The notes: generated from the sequence alone by a model not told the origin. Counted from the stretch's first letter, positions 46,498 through 56,184 are shown. The stretch: 64,000 nt of DNA from Nitrospina sp. (GCA_024648695.1 JACAVV010000005.1:310001-374000), one strand, 5' to 3'. Translations and numbers: made by a program.

Positions 46498-47568
46498 TTA
46501 TTTTCCTGCCTTCAATGACCGCATATCGATGACAAAGCGATATTTCACATCCCCTTTCAGCATCCTCTCGTACGCTTCGTTGATTTTCTGTATGGGTATC
46601 AATTCAATATCCGATACTATTCCCCGCTCGGAGCAAAAATCAAGCATCTCCTGTGTCTCCGCAATTCCGCCAATGGCAGAGCCTGCCAGAGAGCCTCTTC
46701 TTAATATCAAATTGAAAACCGTTGGCGAGGGATGCGGATGTTCTGGAGCGCCGACCAGCACAAGAGTTCCATCCCGGTTTAAAAGGGAAATATAAGGATC
46801 GAGATTGTGGGAGTTGGCTACCGTGCTGATAATCAAGTCGAAGCTCCGTGAGTGGGTTTGCATCTCGTCCTCGTTTCCGGAGACCACAACCGCATCGGCT
46901 CCAAGACGCATTCCATCCTCCTTTTTGGAGTCGGACCTTGTGAATAGCACGGTTTCTGCCCCCAAAGCATGAGATAATTTGACTCCCATATGTCCCAGGC
47001 CGCCTAAACCCACAATGCCGACTTTCTTTCCGGGACCCGCCTGCCAATGCCGAAGGGGAGAATACAGTGTGATACCCGCGCATAACAGGGGCGCGGCTGA
47101 AGCAAGATCGAGATCTTTGGGAACGCGCAAGACAAAACGCTCATTCACCACAATTTTTTCCGAATACCCCCCATAGGTAACGGGAGCCGTGTTGTGGGGA
47201 TCTGGAGAATTGTAAGTGAAAACCGTGGTTCCGGCATCGCAATACTGTTCCAGACTCTCCTGGCAACTGGCGCACTCCCCGCACGAATCGACCATACAAC
47301 CCACCGCAACGAGATCCCCTTCTCTGAAAGAACTCACCTGATTACCTACTTTACCGACTTGTCCTGCAATTTCATGCCCCGGCACACAGGGATAAACCGT
47401 AGGCCAAACCTCCCACTCGTTTCTTGCCGTATGCAAATCTGAATGGCAAACCCCACAGAATTGAATTTCTATTTCGATATCATGGGGACCGACTTCGCGG
47501 CGTTGGATATGAGTTTCAATCAGGCCTTCTTTTGCAGAAGGCGCGGCAAAGGCTCGAGCGGATGTCAT
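46498..47568 (-). CDS. Zinc-dependent NAD(P) alcohol dehydrogenase (YahK/CAD-like)
   Basis: Medium-chain dehydrogenase of 356 residues. Catalytic zinc residues are in CGVCHSDLH and VPGHEIAG; structural zinc cysteines in CGECASCQESLEQYC; the Rossmann fold in VGIVGLGGLGHMGVKLSHALGA. The overall pattern is that of the YahK/cinnamyl-alcohol-dehydrogenase group, which reduces broad-range aldehydes with NADPH. It is cytosolic and a single gene, convergent with the nucleotidyltransferase. Cofactor preference is not determined. Confidence 0.9.
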   Translation of the reverse strand: MTSARAFAAPSAKEGLIETHIQRREVGPHDIEIEIQFCGVCHSDLHTARNEWEVWPTVYPCVPGHEIAGQVGKVGNQVSSFREGDLVAVGCMVDSCGECASCQESLEQYCDAGTTVFTYNSPDPHNTAPVTYGGYSEKIVVNERFVLRVPKDLDLASAAPLLCAGITLYSPLRHWQAGPGKKVGIVGLGGLGHMGVKLSHALGAETVLFTRSDSKKEDGMRLGADAVVVSGNEDEMQTHSRSFDLIISTVANSHNLDPYISLLNRDGTLVLVGAPEHPHPSPTVFNLILRRGSLAGSAIGGIAETQEMLDFCSERGIVSDIELIPIQKINEAYERMLKGDVKYRFVIDMRSLKAGK

Positions 47569-47762
47569 TACAAGTCTCCAGAAAATGGGAAGGCAATCGG
47601 CCTCAATACACCGTAGGTTCCTGAGGCATGAATGTTTATCAACCTTACATCAGTTATTATACAAAAAGAACCTCTTGTTCTCATGGGCTCCATTAAAATG
47701 TTAAGGGGAAAATGCTTCAAGTGTTTTAAGGTGAGAATATCCGGTTACCGGGCGAAAAAAAA

Positions 47763-47782
47763 CGGGACCCCTCAGGGTCCCG
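47763..47782 (-). terminator. Intrinsic terminator of the small gene at 47865
   Basis: CGGGACCC and GGGTCCCG form a perfect 8-bp stem with a 4-nt loop; on the minus strand eight T residues follow. It ends transcripts from the 69-residue gene just upstream. Confidence 0.85.
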
Positions 47783-47864
47783 TGGTCACACGCTCAATCC
47801 GACTGCGGTGTAGGAGATCGAATCGTGATCTTGAGTTTTGGTTAATCTTTACATTAGGACGCTT

Positions 47865-48074
47865 TTAACCCCAATCGTTGTAGGATTCCAGTCGTTCGTC
47901 GTCGAGCAAATCCTTTCGGGAAGACTTGCGGCCTTTCTTTTTAAATAGACCGGTCGTGGCCTGGCCTTTCAACTGGTTTTGAAAATCGTCCCAGTATTTC
48001 TTACTGAGTTGTTTGCCGGAGAGCACCTTTTTCATCTGGCCTTTAGGATCAAACACTCGAACTTCATAGAACAT
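47865..48074 (-). CDS. Small basic conserved-type protein, function unknown
   Basis: Protein of 69 residues, charged, without signal peptide or membrane segment. It opens with MFYEVRVFDPKGQMKKVLSGKQLSKKYW and has a basic middle (FKKKGRKSSRK). A strong GGAGG lies 8 nt before the ATG and a perfect terminator follows the stop, so it is a real single-gene transcript. I do not recognise a family. A nucleic-acid or ribosome-associated role would fit its basic character, but that is only a guess. Confidence 0.6.
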   Translation of the reverse strand: MFYEVRVFDPKGQMKKVLSGKQLSKKYWDDFQNQLKGQATTGLFKKKGRKSSRKDLLDDERLESYNDWG

Positions 48075-48310
48075 GTAATACCTCCGTTGTCGACTCTAAG
48101 AAAGTTTTTTGCAGGGAATGAAAGCTTACGCTATGATAGAGGAGCCTAACGCCTTCAAACATGCTGGGTGCAATTTTCCCTCACTCTTCAGAAACCCGAG
48201 TTTCGGAGGATGATTCGAGGGACATTCTCCTGTTGTTTTACTAGTATGATGTATGTTGGGGTGCAAAGTTTCTTAAAATGCTTTAATGAAAGCCTAAAAC
48301 GACGTAACTT

Positions 48311-49147
48311 ATGAAAATACAAAAACTTTTGATTTTAATTTTAATGTTTCCCTCACTTATTTCTTGCGAAAAAGAGCTAAAAGAACACCCGCTTCCGCCT
48401 CAAATGAAGCGCCAGATCGAAATGAAAAACGATCCCAAAGTGCAGGCACAGGTGATTTCGGGAACCCTTAAACTGGATGCCAGCCTCAAAGATAAAACGC
48501 CCAAAGGGGCAACTTTATTCATTTACGCAAGACCCAAAGGTGTTTCAGGCGGCCCGCCACTTGCGGTCAAGAAAACGCGCCGCTATGACTTGCCTTACGA
48601 CTTCGAAATCGGGCCAATGGATGTGATGATCCCGGACACTCCCTTCGAAGGGGAGATCACATTAAGCGCTCGTCTGGACAAAGATGGAATGGCCGGAGGC
48701 GGTCCCGGTGATCTGGAAGGCCAACTGGACACCAAAGCCGGCGAGAAAAACGTGGAGTTGATATTAAATAATCAGGTGCCCATGCCAGCAATCGATGCAT
48801 CCAAATCCATTTCCGGCACCATCGAAATCGATCCCGCCCTTGCAGAGTACGTATCAAAAGAATCAGTACTGTTCCTGTTCACCCGTCCCGAAGGCGTTGA
48901 AAGCGGACCCCCTTTGGCGGTCACTCTGGCCAAGGAAGTGAAATTTCCTTATCCCTTCGAATTAGGGCAAGCGCAAGTGATGATTCCCGGCAACGTCTTT
49001 GAAGGACCAATGAGCATCCACGCCCGCCTGGACCACGACGGCAATGCTAAAGCCAATAAAGGTGACCTCCGCGGCTCTATCAAAGCCAACGCTGGAGACC
49101 AGGGAGTGAAGATTATATTGGATGGACTGGTGGAAGGCGAAGGTTAA
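48311..49147 (+). CDS. Lipoprotein with two CcmI/CycH-tail-like domains
   Basis: Protein of 278 residues with a lipobox LISC (about 16-19). Two homologous domains follow: 48-155 (ISGTLKLDASLKDKTPKGATLFIYARP ... GEITLSARLDKDG) and 164-275 (ISGTIEIDPALAEYVSKESVLFLFTRP ... GPMSIHARLDHDG). They resemble the C-terminal Ig-like domain of the cytochrome c maturation protein CcmI/CycH, which lies in the periplasm. It lacks the TPR part of CcmI. A role beside c-type cytochrome assembly is possible (a cytochrome c gene is next door on the opposite strand), but unproven. Confidence 0.7.
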   Translation: MKIQKLLILILMFPSLISCEKELKEHPLPPQMKRQIEMKNDPKVQAQVISGTLKLDASLKDKTPKGATLFIYARPKGVSGGPPLAVKKTRRYDLPYDFEIGPMDVMIPDTPFEGEITLSARLDKDGMAGGGPGDLEGQLDTKAGEKNVELILNNQVPMPAIDASKSISGTIEIDPALAEYVSKESVLFLFTRPEGVESGPPLAVTLAKEVKFPYPFELGQAQVMIPGNVFEGPMSIHARLDHDGNAKANKGDLRGSIKANAGDQGVKIILDGLVEGEG

Positions 49148-49223
49148 AGCTCTTCTTTATATCCGGATTCTTCACTAATATGCCAGCTTGGAAAGTTTGA
49201 GGAAGACTGTCCTTTCAGCACTT

Positions 49224-49574
49224 CTAATCCAGATCCATAAACTGGTTTCGAATATGGGACACGACGCTTTGGATTTCTTTTTCTGACAGGCGGCTTTTCC
49301 AGGGCATCATGGCAGTGCCTTTTCTACCTTCTGTCACGGACTCGACCATGCGCTCGCGGGTGAGTTCTTTTTTCGAAGCCGAGGATGTAAAGTTTTTGGG
49401 CGGGGGGTTTAATGCATTGGCGACAAAGGTTTTGCCGTCACCTTTATCGCCATGACACACTTTGCAATGTTTTTTGTAGACCGCTGATCCGAGTTTCAAG
49501 TCAGGGTCCGCGGTAACATTCAAAAATGAGGACAGGGTTATCGCAACCAAAAAGCTGATCGGGCTGATATTCAT
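49224..49574 (-). CDS. Small c-type cytochrome
   Basis: Periplasmic class I cytochrome c of 116 residues. A signal peptide (about 1-22) precedes the haem site CKVCHGDKGDG; TAMMPWKSRLSEKEI contains the likely axial Met. It is about 100 residues when mature, normal for soluble single-haem electron carriers. It lies 32 bp downstream of glnD on the same strand, but the functions differ and joint transcription may be incidental. Redox partner unknown. Confidence 0.85.
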   Translation of the reverse strand: MNISPISFLVAITLSSFLNVTADPDLKLGSAVYKKHCKVCHGDKGDGKTFVANALNPPPKNFTSSASKKELTRERMVESVTEGRKGTAMMPWKSRLSEKEIQSVVSHIRNQFMDLD

Positions 49575-49606
49575 GGAAACTTTTTAAAGGAAGGGAAAGG
49601 TTTGAT

Positions 49607-52375
49607 TCAATGAATATCTTCCAGCTTTTCTATATTCAGGGTATTGAGCAAATCTTCTTTTAATTCGCGGATGATGGCTTCATTGAGCACGCGATTCTCG
49701 CCGTGGGACACGTAAAACACGTCGGTTCCGATTTCTCCGGTGCAGGAAATTTTGGCACGGGATATATGAACGTTGTGGTCGGCAAACACTTTGGCTATCT
49801 TGTACAACATACCCAAATGGTCATTGGCTTCAATACGCACCACGGAATAATGTGAAGCGGTGGTGTTATCGATCTGAATATGAGGTTCCATCACCGTTGA
49901 CGCATTCTTATCCGACATGAACCGGGTCCGGTTATTCAGTAATTCTGAAAAGTCCAGGCGATTTTCCATCAGGTCGCTGAATACGGTCTCTATCTGCTCC
50001 CAGGTGGAATCGGATTCAACGTTTAAATGCTCGGGAGGATCGACCTGTAAGGTTACAATCACAGGTCCATCTTTTCTGCGATAAATCTGGGCGCCCAGAA
50101 TATTGAAGTTTTTTGCGGTCAGCGTTCCTACGATTTTCTTGAAAGCCTGCCGTCGCGACGGACAACTTACCGTAAGGGTGTGGAACCCCACCGACTCATT
50201 AAATTCGTGCCTGAAGATAAAAGGTTTATCGGCCAGATCGTGGATCAGGCGCAAATGCGATGCGATCTCTTCCGCATAAACGGTGAATAAATAGTCTTCA
50301 GGCATCATCTCCAGATGGTGCTCTATCACATCGGGAGCAAATTCCCGCTCAAGGATCCTGAACACTTCAGCACGCGTATCCTGGAATTGGGCCTTCACCG
50401 ATTCCGGGTCCTCCAGGTAATCACGGGTCCGGTTGTACAGCTCGATGAGGAGGCTTTTCTTCCAGGCCGTCCATGTATCCGGGGCCACGGCCCTGAGTTC
50501 TGCATAAGAAATAACAAACAACATTTGCAGGCGTTCAATCGAGTCCACCACCCGCACGAAACCTTCAATAATGGTGAGCTGATGCATGTCCTGATGAAAG
50601 GCTGTTTCCATCATTTCGTAAAGATGGTTGATGAGAAAATTGAGGGTTTCCACTTCTTCCAGACCCAGATGTAAGCGTTGGGCAACGGGAAGCAAGGCTT
50701 CCCAGGTATTGGGAGCATCGGGATTTCCTGCGTTTTCGCTATTGCCTCGAAGCGAATGGAGCAGGCAAGCCAGTTTGATCAATCTTTTTTCGGTAATCAA
50801 TCCATACACTTCGGCTAATTCCTCGTGACCGCCTTCTATATGAGTTGAAAGTTCCTCCAAAAATCGCACCATGCGCAGGGAGTGTTCGTCGGTGGTGTAA
50901 CGATGATAAAAATCGTAATTCACTTGACAGTGGGTCTGACAAAATTCCGGCAGAATGACCCCCAAAAGACCCACTTCATGCATCAGGCGCAACACCCGGG
51001 CGCTCTGGCCGTGGTCCAAAACATGGTAAAGGAATGCACGATTCGGTTCCTCGCTCAAAAACTCTTCCGTAACCGAATCCTGACCCAACCGACACCGCCT
51101 CTTTAACTGGGCACCGAGTTCCAGGTTGTATTCGAAACACAATTTAAAAGCCTCAAGAATCAGTTGAGGATTGGTTTCGAACGCGGTGTCTTCAGTACCT
51201 TCCCATTTAAGACAGGACTCCTCGGCATAGAAACCGTTGCGCAAATCCCTACGGGAGAATGAAGATATGATCTTTTTGATCGTGTGTTTGGTTTCCAGGC
51301 ATCGCTCGAACAGGGTCTCGGAAATATGGTAAATGTTGGTCGCATGCAGAAAATATTCCTGCATGAACCGTTCAACCGGCTTATTGTTATCCCCGCCGTT
51401 GTACCCAAGGTTATGTGCCAGGTCTTTTTGAATGTCCAGTGTCAGAATATCGCTTTTTTTATTGGTCAGATAATGCAATTCATTACGCACCCTCAGGGAA
51501 TGGTCCAGGGATTCTTCAAGCAGATCCAGTTCCCGGTCCGAAATCACATCGTCACGGCCGATTTCGCGAAACGAGAGCACTCCGAAGCGGACCGCCACCG
51601 CCCAGCGCGCTACATGGTAATCGCGCAGGCCACCGGGTCCATTCTTGATATCCGGTTCCGAATGGCAAGCCACCCCTTCCTTCAAGCCGAAACGCGAGTA
51701 TTTTTCGTTGGTACTGGTTTCGAAAAACTCATTCACGTTGGTTTTCAGGACTTTTCTGGTAACCGAACCCACCAGCTTTTCGAACAATTCGATATTGCCA
51801 GTGAGGAAGCGTGTCTCGATCATCGACGTCTTGATAGTAAGATCGCCCTTGGCCAGCTTGATACAATCCTTGATAGTCCGGCAACTTTGGCCGATTTCGA
51901 GTCCAATCCCCCAAAGTACAGATACCACTTCCTGTATGAACTGATCGGTGACAGGATCAATGTTATCCTGCACCAAAAAGAGCAAATCGACGTCGGAACA
52001 GGGGTTCAATTCACCGCGGCCATAGCCACCAACAGCGACCAGTGCGAATTGCTCCATGTGGTTGGAGTCTTTATAAGCCTCCAGATTATTAACATCGTCC
52101 ACAATTTCGCGGAGCATTTCATCCATCAAACCCGTGTGGGCCTGGATGACTTCGCGTCCACCGGCGCCGGCGCGGTGCCAGTTTTTAATTTTTTCGCGTT
52201 CCCGGCTCAACAGGGCCTTTAAGCTGGTAAAATAATCGAGACGTACCCTGGGGTCTTCAGGAAGCGAACCGGCTTCCTTCCAATCGACCTCGAACTGGTA
52301 ATGCGTGAGTTTATCGTGGCTCTCGTGAGCCTGGGCAAAATTTATCATGTATCGGGAATATACCTTAAGAGCCAT
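49607..52375 (-). CDS. glnD: GlnD-type PII uridylyltransferase, HD motif degenerate
   Basis: Protein of 922 residues of the GlnD family that uridylylates the PII protein under nitrogen limitation and normally also removes UMP. The nucleotidyltransferase motif is VGGYGRGELNPCSDVDLLFL (about 108-127). The HD domain keeps YHRYTTDEHSL but the metal-binding HD is H540-S541 (LACLLHSLRGN; normally FHDIxKG), so the UMP-removing activity is probably weak or lost; inferred from mutational knowledge of the family. Two ACT domains (about 715-790 and 835-915) bind glutamine. Length is normal. Neither glnB nor glnK is in the window. Confidence 0.92.
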   Translation of the reverse strand: MALKVYSRYMINFAQAHESHDKLTHYQFEVDWKEAGSLPEDPRVRLDYFTSLKALLSREREKIKNWHRAGAGGREVIQAHTGLMDEMLREIVDDVNNLEAYKDSNHMEQFALVAVGGYGRGELNPCSDVDLLFLVQDNIDPVTDQFIQEVVSVLWGIGLEIGQSCRTIKDCIKLAKGDLTIKTSMIETRFLTGNIELFEKLVGSVTRKVLKTNVNEFFETSTNEKYSRFGLKEGVACHSEPDIKNGPGGLRDYHVARWAVAVRFGVLSFREIGRDDVISDRELDLLEESLDHSLRVRNELHYLTNKKSDILTLDIQKDLAHNLGYNGGDNNKPVERFMQEYFLHATNIYHISETLFERCLETKHTIKKIISSFSRRDLRNGFYAEESCLKWEGTEDTAFETNPQLILEAFKLCFEYNLELGAQLKRRCRLGQDSVTEEFLSEEPNRAFLYHVLDHGQSARVLRLMHEVGLLGVILPEFCQTHCQVNYDFYHRYTTDEHSLRMVRFLEELSTHIEGGHEELAEVYGLITEKRLIKLACLLHSLRGNSENAGNPDAPNTWEALLPVAQRLHLGLEEVETLNFLINHLYEMMETAFHQDMHQLTIIEGFVRVVDSIERLQMLFVISYAELRAVAPDTWTAWKKSLLIELYNRTRDYLEDPESVKAQFQDTRAEVFRILEREFAPDVIEHHLEMMPEDYLFTVYAEEIASHLRLIHDLADKPFIFRHEFNESVGFHTLTVSCPSRRQAFKKIVGTLTAKNFNILGAQIYRRKDGPVIVTLQVDPPEHLNVESDSTWEQIETVFSDLMENRLDFSELLNNRTRFMSDKNASTVMEPHIQIDNTTASHYSVVRIEANDHLGMLYKIAKVFADHNVHISRAKISCTGEIGTDVFYVSHGENRVLNEAIIRELKEDLLNTLNIEKLEDIH

Positions 52376-52665
52376 CCGGATTCAGAGGTCGCAAAAAGGA
52401 AGCCGCCGGGTCCGAACGGACGAAAGAAAGTTACATCAGGACTGCTCTGGCTCACACCCCCGTGTCCCTGAGAGCTTTAACAGTCAATAAATCATAACAT
52501 ATTGATCCAAAACCACAAAGTCAGTTATCATCAGGATTCCATGAGCGAAAACCCCGCCGCCGATTTGCTCCCGGGAAGTCTAATAAGCCTTGACATTGAA
52601 AACATATTATTTTAGGTTACCAGCTTATCCCTAAGCATTTATAACTCATAAAATCGGACTTTAAA

Positions 52666-52920
52666 TTGATATCACATTTGAAGGGTATTTCTTTGTACTC
52701 CCTACTCATACTGGCGTATGACCTGATCACGCAAATTGATCTGCGGAATAAGTTGCCCATCTCCCCTGGTAGACTGGAAAACGCCGGAAAAATGCGAATC
52801 AACGCTACTTCATTTAAGGATATAATCTCATTTTATGTGGTTCCGGTTGGCAATGGTGACAAGCTTTATTATGGGTTCGCCAACGAGAAAAGCCGATTGA
52901 CCGTAAAATTTGGCTACTGA
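52666..52920 (+). CDS. Possible small protein, function unknown
   Basis: ORF of 84 residues beginning with TTG, without a clear ribosome site. It is followed 11 bp later by a good terminator, which supports transcription. The C-terminal half (VVPVGNGDKLYYGFANEKSRLTVKFGY) looks protein-like, but no domain is recognised. A small RNA ending at the same terminator is an alternative. Low confidence. Confidence 0.3.
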   Translation: MISHLKGISLYSLLILAYDLITQIDLRNKLPISPGRLENAGKMRINATSFKDIISFYVVPVGNGDKLYYGFANEKSRLTVKFGY

Positions 52921-52931
52921 TGATACATAAC

Positions 52932-52962
52932 TGCCTGTCCCTTTTGGGGGCAGGCATTTTTT
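52932..52962 (+). terminator. Intrinsic terminator upstream of mdh
   Basis: TGCCTG and CAGGCA arms with inner CCC/GGG pairs, followed by TTTTTTTTT on the plus strand. It lies 25 bp before the mdh start, separating it from whatever is transcribed upstream. Confidence 0.85.
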
Positions 52963-52986
52963 TTTGAAACATTGAGGAAAATGCAC

Positions 52987-53925
52987 ATGCGCAATAAAAT
53001 CACTGTGGTAGGAGCGGGACAGGTTGGAACAACTGTAGCTCAATTGACTGCTTACAAAAACCTGGGGAATGTGGTCATCACCGATATCGTCGAAGGCCTT
53101 CCGCAGGGAAAAGCCCTGGATCTCCAGGAGTCCGGATGTTTGCAGGTATTCGACGGAATCATCACCGGAACTAACGATTATAAGGATACAGCAGATTCAG
53201 ATATCGTCGTCATTACCGCCGGGATTCCCCGAAAACCGGGTCAGGACCGAAGCGACTTGATTGCTACCAATGCAAAAATTGTGAAATCGGTTACCGAACA
53301 AGTGATGGAACACTCCAAAAACCCGCTCATCATCGTTGTGTCGAATCCTCTGGACGCGATGGTGTATGTGGCCAAACGAGTTTCCGGGTTACCCAGCGAG
53401 CGAATTATGGGAATGGCAGGCGTGCTGGACGCGGCCCGGTTCCGTTCGTTTGTATCATTGGAACTCGACTGCTCACTGGTGGATGTTGACGCTATGGTGT
53501 TAGGCGGACATGGTGACTCGATGGTACCCATGCCACGTTACACCACAGTGTCCGGAGTCCCCATCACAGACCTCATGAATAAGGAGCAAATCGACCGTCT
53601 GGTGGACCGAACCCGCAAAGGCGGCGCCGAAATCGTCGGACTGCTGAAAACCGGAAGCGCGTTTCTGGCACCGGGAGCCTCTGTGGTCAAGATGATCGAA
53701 GCGATCCTGCAGGACAAAAAACGAATCCTGCCTTGTACCGTTCACCTTAGCGGCGAATACGGTTGGAAAGACATCTTTTTCGGCGTGCCGGTGAAGCTGG
53801 GTCATGCAGGTATTGAGGAAATCATAGAACTCAAACTGTTGCCGGAAGAGATGGAGCAACTCAACCGCTCCGCAACCGATGTCCAATCCCAGATCAAGGA
53901 TGTCGATAACTTGCTGGATGGGTAG
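52987..53925 (+). CDS. mdh: Malate dehydrogenase
   Basis: NAD-dependent malate dehydrogenase of 312 residues, lactate-dehydrogenase-like type. The Rossmann motif is VVGAGQVGTTVAQ; substrate Arg residues are in ITAGIPRKPGQDRSDL (Arg rather than Gln at the specificity position favours malate over lactate); the catalytic His is in GGHGDSMVP. It converts malate and oxaloacetate in the TCA cycle. The ORF starts at TTG 52972, but the ATG at 52987 has AGGA 8 nt upstream and gives the typical length. It is bounded by terminators on both sides, so it is monocistronic unless a promoter lies in the upstream hairpin. Confidence 0.95.
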   Translation: MRNKITVVGAGQVGTTVAQLTAYKNLGNVVITDIVEGLPQGKALDLQESGCLQVFDGIITGTNDYKDTADSDIVVITAGIPRKPGQDRSDLIATNAKIVKSVTEQVMEHSKNPLIIVVSNPLDAMVYVAKRVSGLPSERIMGMAGVLDAARFRSFVSLELDCSLVDVDAMVLGGHGDSMVPMPRYTTVSGVPITDLMNKEQIDRLVDRTRKGGAEIVGLLKTGSAFLAPGASVVKMIEAILQDKKRILPCTVHLSGEYGWKDIFFGVPVKLGHAGIEEIIELKLLPEEMEQLNRSATDVQSQIKDVDNLLDG

Positions 53926-53961
53926 ACTCTTCGAAAAAACCGCTGGTATTGAATTTATGCA

Positions 53962-53992
53962 AAGGGCCTGGTTGACTTCAGGCCCTTTTTTT
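53962..53992 (+). terminator. Intrinsic terminator after mdh
   Basis: AAGGGCCTG and CAGGCCCTT form a 9-bp stem with an 8-nt loop followed by a run of T, 37 bp after the mdh stop codon. Confidence 0.9.
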
Positions 53993-54116
53993 TCATAATT
54001 ACAATCTGGAATTGAGATCAATCCAAACTCACAGGAACGGCATTAGTCGTTTTGTCCAGGGGCAATAGGACCGACAAAAGTTGTTTCGATAAATTTAATA
54101 CTCTAATATCCCTACT

Positions 54117-55232
54117 CTATTCTCTCACAATTGAAAACTCCTCGAACAGGGTGATTCCCGGTTCTTTGCCATCGCATTCCAATGTGACGTTCTGCCATTT
54201 TGGGTCTTTAGACCTCCAGCGCGGATTTTCACTTATTCCCGGTTCATCTTGCGGGCAAACGCGATGTGTTTCTACTTTTAACTGCTTCTTTTCCACTCGC
54301 AAAACCAGGAAATGATTCATCAGCGCCCGGCTCGCAAGAGCATCAAACACCGGTTTTGGAGCGGTTCGTTTTTTGACACCGGCCCAATCGGCAAACATCT
54401 TGAAAGTAGCTCCCCCACCTCCGCTGATAATATGAATTGTCCCCTGACCTTTCCTGTATTGACCTTTCGTTGGCCTGGTAAAAGGAATGCCTGAATCCTC
54501 GCTCGGAATTCCCAATGCATGAAATCGCTCATAAGAATGCTGATTGCCCGATAATACCAGATCCGGTTGCAGACTGTTGATTTGCTTGAGAACGGTGTCT
54601 CGCTTGTCCCGAAACCAGGCAGTGGTCAGTGCCGGATCATGAAGGCCGACGATTACCCATAATCCCTCTTTACGGGCTTCTTCTATGCGCGGAGCCAGCC
54701 AGGGAGCCGGGTCTTCCCAAGGATAGGCATTGAGCACAACGAATAAAACGGGTCCTGCTTGCAATGTGCCTTCATGGGATCTTGGCGAAAATGCCCCTGT
54801 TTCCTTTTGGTCAAATGGATTATCCAATGGATCAATCTGGTCCCAGCACCCCGATGCTTTGGGTTTCCATTTATGCGGGGGAAAATCATTATCTCCCGGC
54901 ACAAACACGCGTTGCGGGAAGGGATCTGCCAACTCCGATTTCACAATCTTGAGAAAGTTTTTATTACAGGTGCCAGGCATAAATTGTGACTGATAAATGA
55001 AATCGCCCAGATGCATCAAGACATCCGGTTTCTGGGACCGGATCCCCTGCATCACTTTATTAAACCCGGGATGAAACACCCTATCGCCAATACCCGTATC
55101 CCCCACCACAGCCACTTTCAGTTGTTGCATACCCTGGGCAGACAACACGCTTGCCCCAATTATAATAATTGCCAGGCTTAAGAAATAAACCTTACCCCAT
55201 AAAACGCAAAGATGTTTATTACGGTAAATCAC
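54117..55232 (-). CDS. Exported metallophosphoesterase
   Basis: Calcineurin-like phosphoesterase of 371 residues with an N-terminal membrane/signal segment (YFLSLAIIIIGASVLSAQ). The metal-binding motifs appear in order: VVGDTGIGD, MHLGDFIYQ, VPGDND (GDND in place of GNHE), VGLHDP and SGNQHSYER. The pattern fits purple-acid-phosphatase-like or alkaline-phosphatase-D-like exported enzymes that release phosphate from monoesters. Substrate unknown. No pho box is seen and it is a single gene. Confidence 0.8.
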   Translation of the reverse strand: MIYRNKHLCVLWGKVYFLSLAIIIIGASVLSAQGMQQLKVAVVGDTGIGDRVFHPGFNKVMQGIRSQKPDVLMHLGDFIYQSQFMPGTCNKNFLKIVKSELADPFPQRVFVPGDNDFPPHKWKPKASGCWDQIDPLDNPFDQKETGAFSPRSHEGTLQAGPVLFVVLNAYPWEDPAPWLAPRIEEARKEGLWVIVGLHDPALTTAWFRDKRDTVLKQINSLQPDLVLSGNQHSYERFHALGIPSEDSGIPFTRPTKGQYRKGQGTIHIISGGGGATFKMFADWAGVKKRTAPKPVFDALASRALMNHFLVLRVEKKQLKVETHRVCPQDEPGISENPRWRSKDPKWQNVTLECDGKEPGITLFEEFSIVRE

Positions 55233-55461
55233 ATCACGTCCTCCAGTTGCAAAATAATTAACATTAAAAATAAATATTTATAAAAATAGATACAAAAAAC
55301 CACGATCCGCTCATTTCAAAGAAAGCGTATATCCCAAAAAACAAAAAAAAACCCTTTAATTTCAATGGCGTGCAGTTTTATTTTATTTGATGTGAGGTTT
55401 GGCATATTTTATGCTGTTTATTTAGTATAACTATATTAAACCCAGCCTCAGGAGGATTGCT

Positions 55462-55773
55462 ATGAAAATGAATACAAGAATTATTATAGGTGGCGTTTTA
55501 CTGGTTGGCCATTTGTTAGCGGCGCCAATTGCCTGGGCGGGAGAACCTGTGAAAAACCTATCTAATGATACCAAAGGTCATAAGATTGCGGTCCCGGAAA
55601 AAGGCATGCCTGCCCATGCACCGACCGCCAAACGAAACCACAGAGCGAGAGTTGTCAGAGACCGGGTTTATGAAGAAACCCAATATGACCATAAAGCTAA
55701 GTTTAAAGCAGATACCAAAGAGGTGGTTCAGGAAGAAATTGTTCTGGGAAATATTCATTCCCAGGATCGATAA
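55462..55773 (+). CDS. Small secreted basic protein, function unknown
   Basis: Protein of 103 residues with a signal peptide (IIIGGVLLVGHLLAAPIAWA-G, about 1-26) and a charged, hydrophilic mature part (NHRARVVRDRVYEETQYDHKAKFKA) likely to be disordered or helical. AGGAGG lies 6-7 nt before the start and a good terminator follows about 100 bp after the stop. No family is recognised. Confidence 0.6.
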   Translation: MKMNTRIIIGGVLLVGHLLAAPIAWAGEPVKNLSNDTKGHKIAVPEKGMPAHAPTAKRNHRARVVRDRVYEETQYDHKAKFKADTKEVVQEEIVLGNIHSQDR

Positions 55774-55877
55774 TATTCAATTATTGTAACCTTGAAAAAT
55801 TTCAAATGTATTGATTGAAACCCATAAGGAGTTGTAACCCATCCCCTTCATTCCCCTTTGAGATGGGCTCCCTTGTT

Positions 55878-55908
55878 AAAAAGCATCGGCTGGACGCCGG
55901 TGCTTTTT
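55878..55908 (+). terminator. Intrinsic terminator after the small secreted gene
   Basis: AAAAAGCATCGGC pairs with GCCGGTGCTTTTT around a 5-nt loop; the arm itself ends in the T-run. Confidence 0.85.
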
Positions 55909-56184
55909 AGTTTATAGCCTTCCTTTACAATACTTCCCTGCACTTTTCCTAATAAATAAGTTTATCAAACCCTATTTCGTAAAACCCCTACCCAATTGGT
56001 CCGGTTTTCGTACGCCTACAGTAAAGCACTATTGAAGAAACGCATAACCTGTTGATATTAAACGAGTAAATATTAATTTTTTACATTTCGAAACTTGGCC
56101 TCAAAATTGCATTTTCTATTTATTTCACACAACTAATATTTCCAACGCGGGTTAAATCCCGCACCATATATTTCTGGCAAGAAG
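55909..56184. other. Leader of the hybrid kinase gene
   Basis: About 275 bases of AT-rich sequence before the kinase start. No further gene, riboswitch or repeat is recognised. Confidence 0.4.

Noticed and set aside
47632-47868. Plus-strand ORF of 78 residues
   Set aside because: It reads across the minus-strand terminator at 47763-47782 and shows no protein-like pattern.
51284-52222. Plus-strand ORF of 312 residues opposite glnD
   Set aside because: Antisense shadow; the minus-strand frame gives a full GlnD protein.
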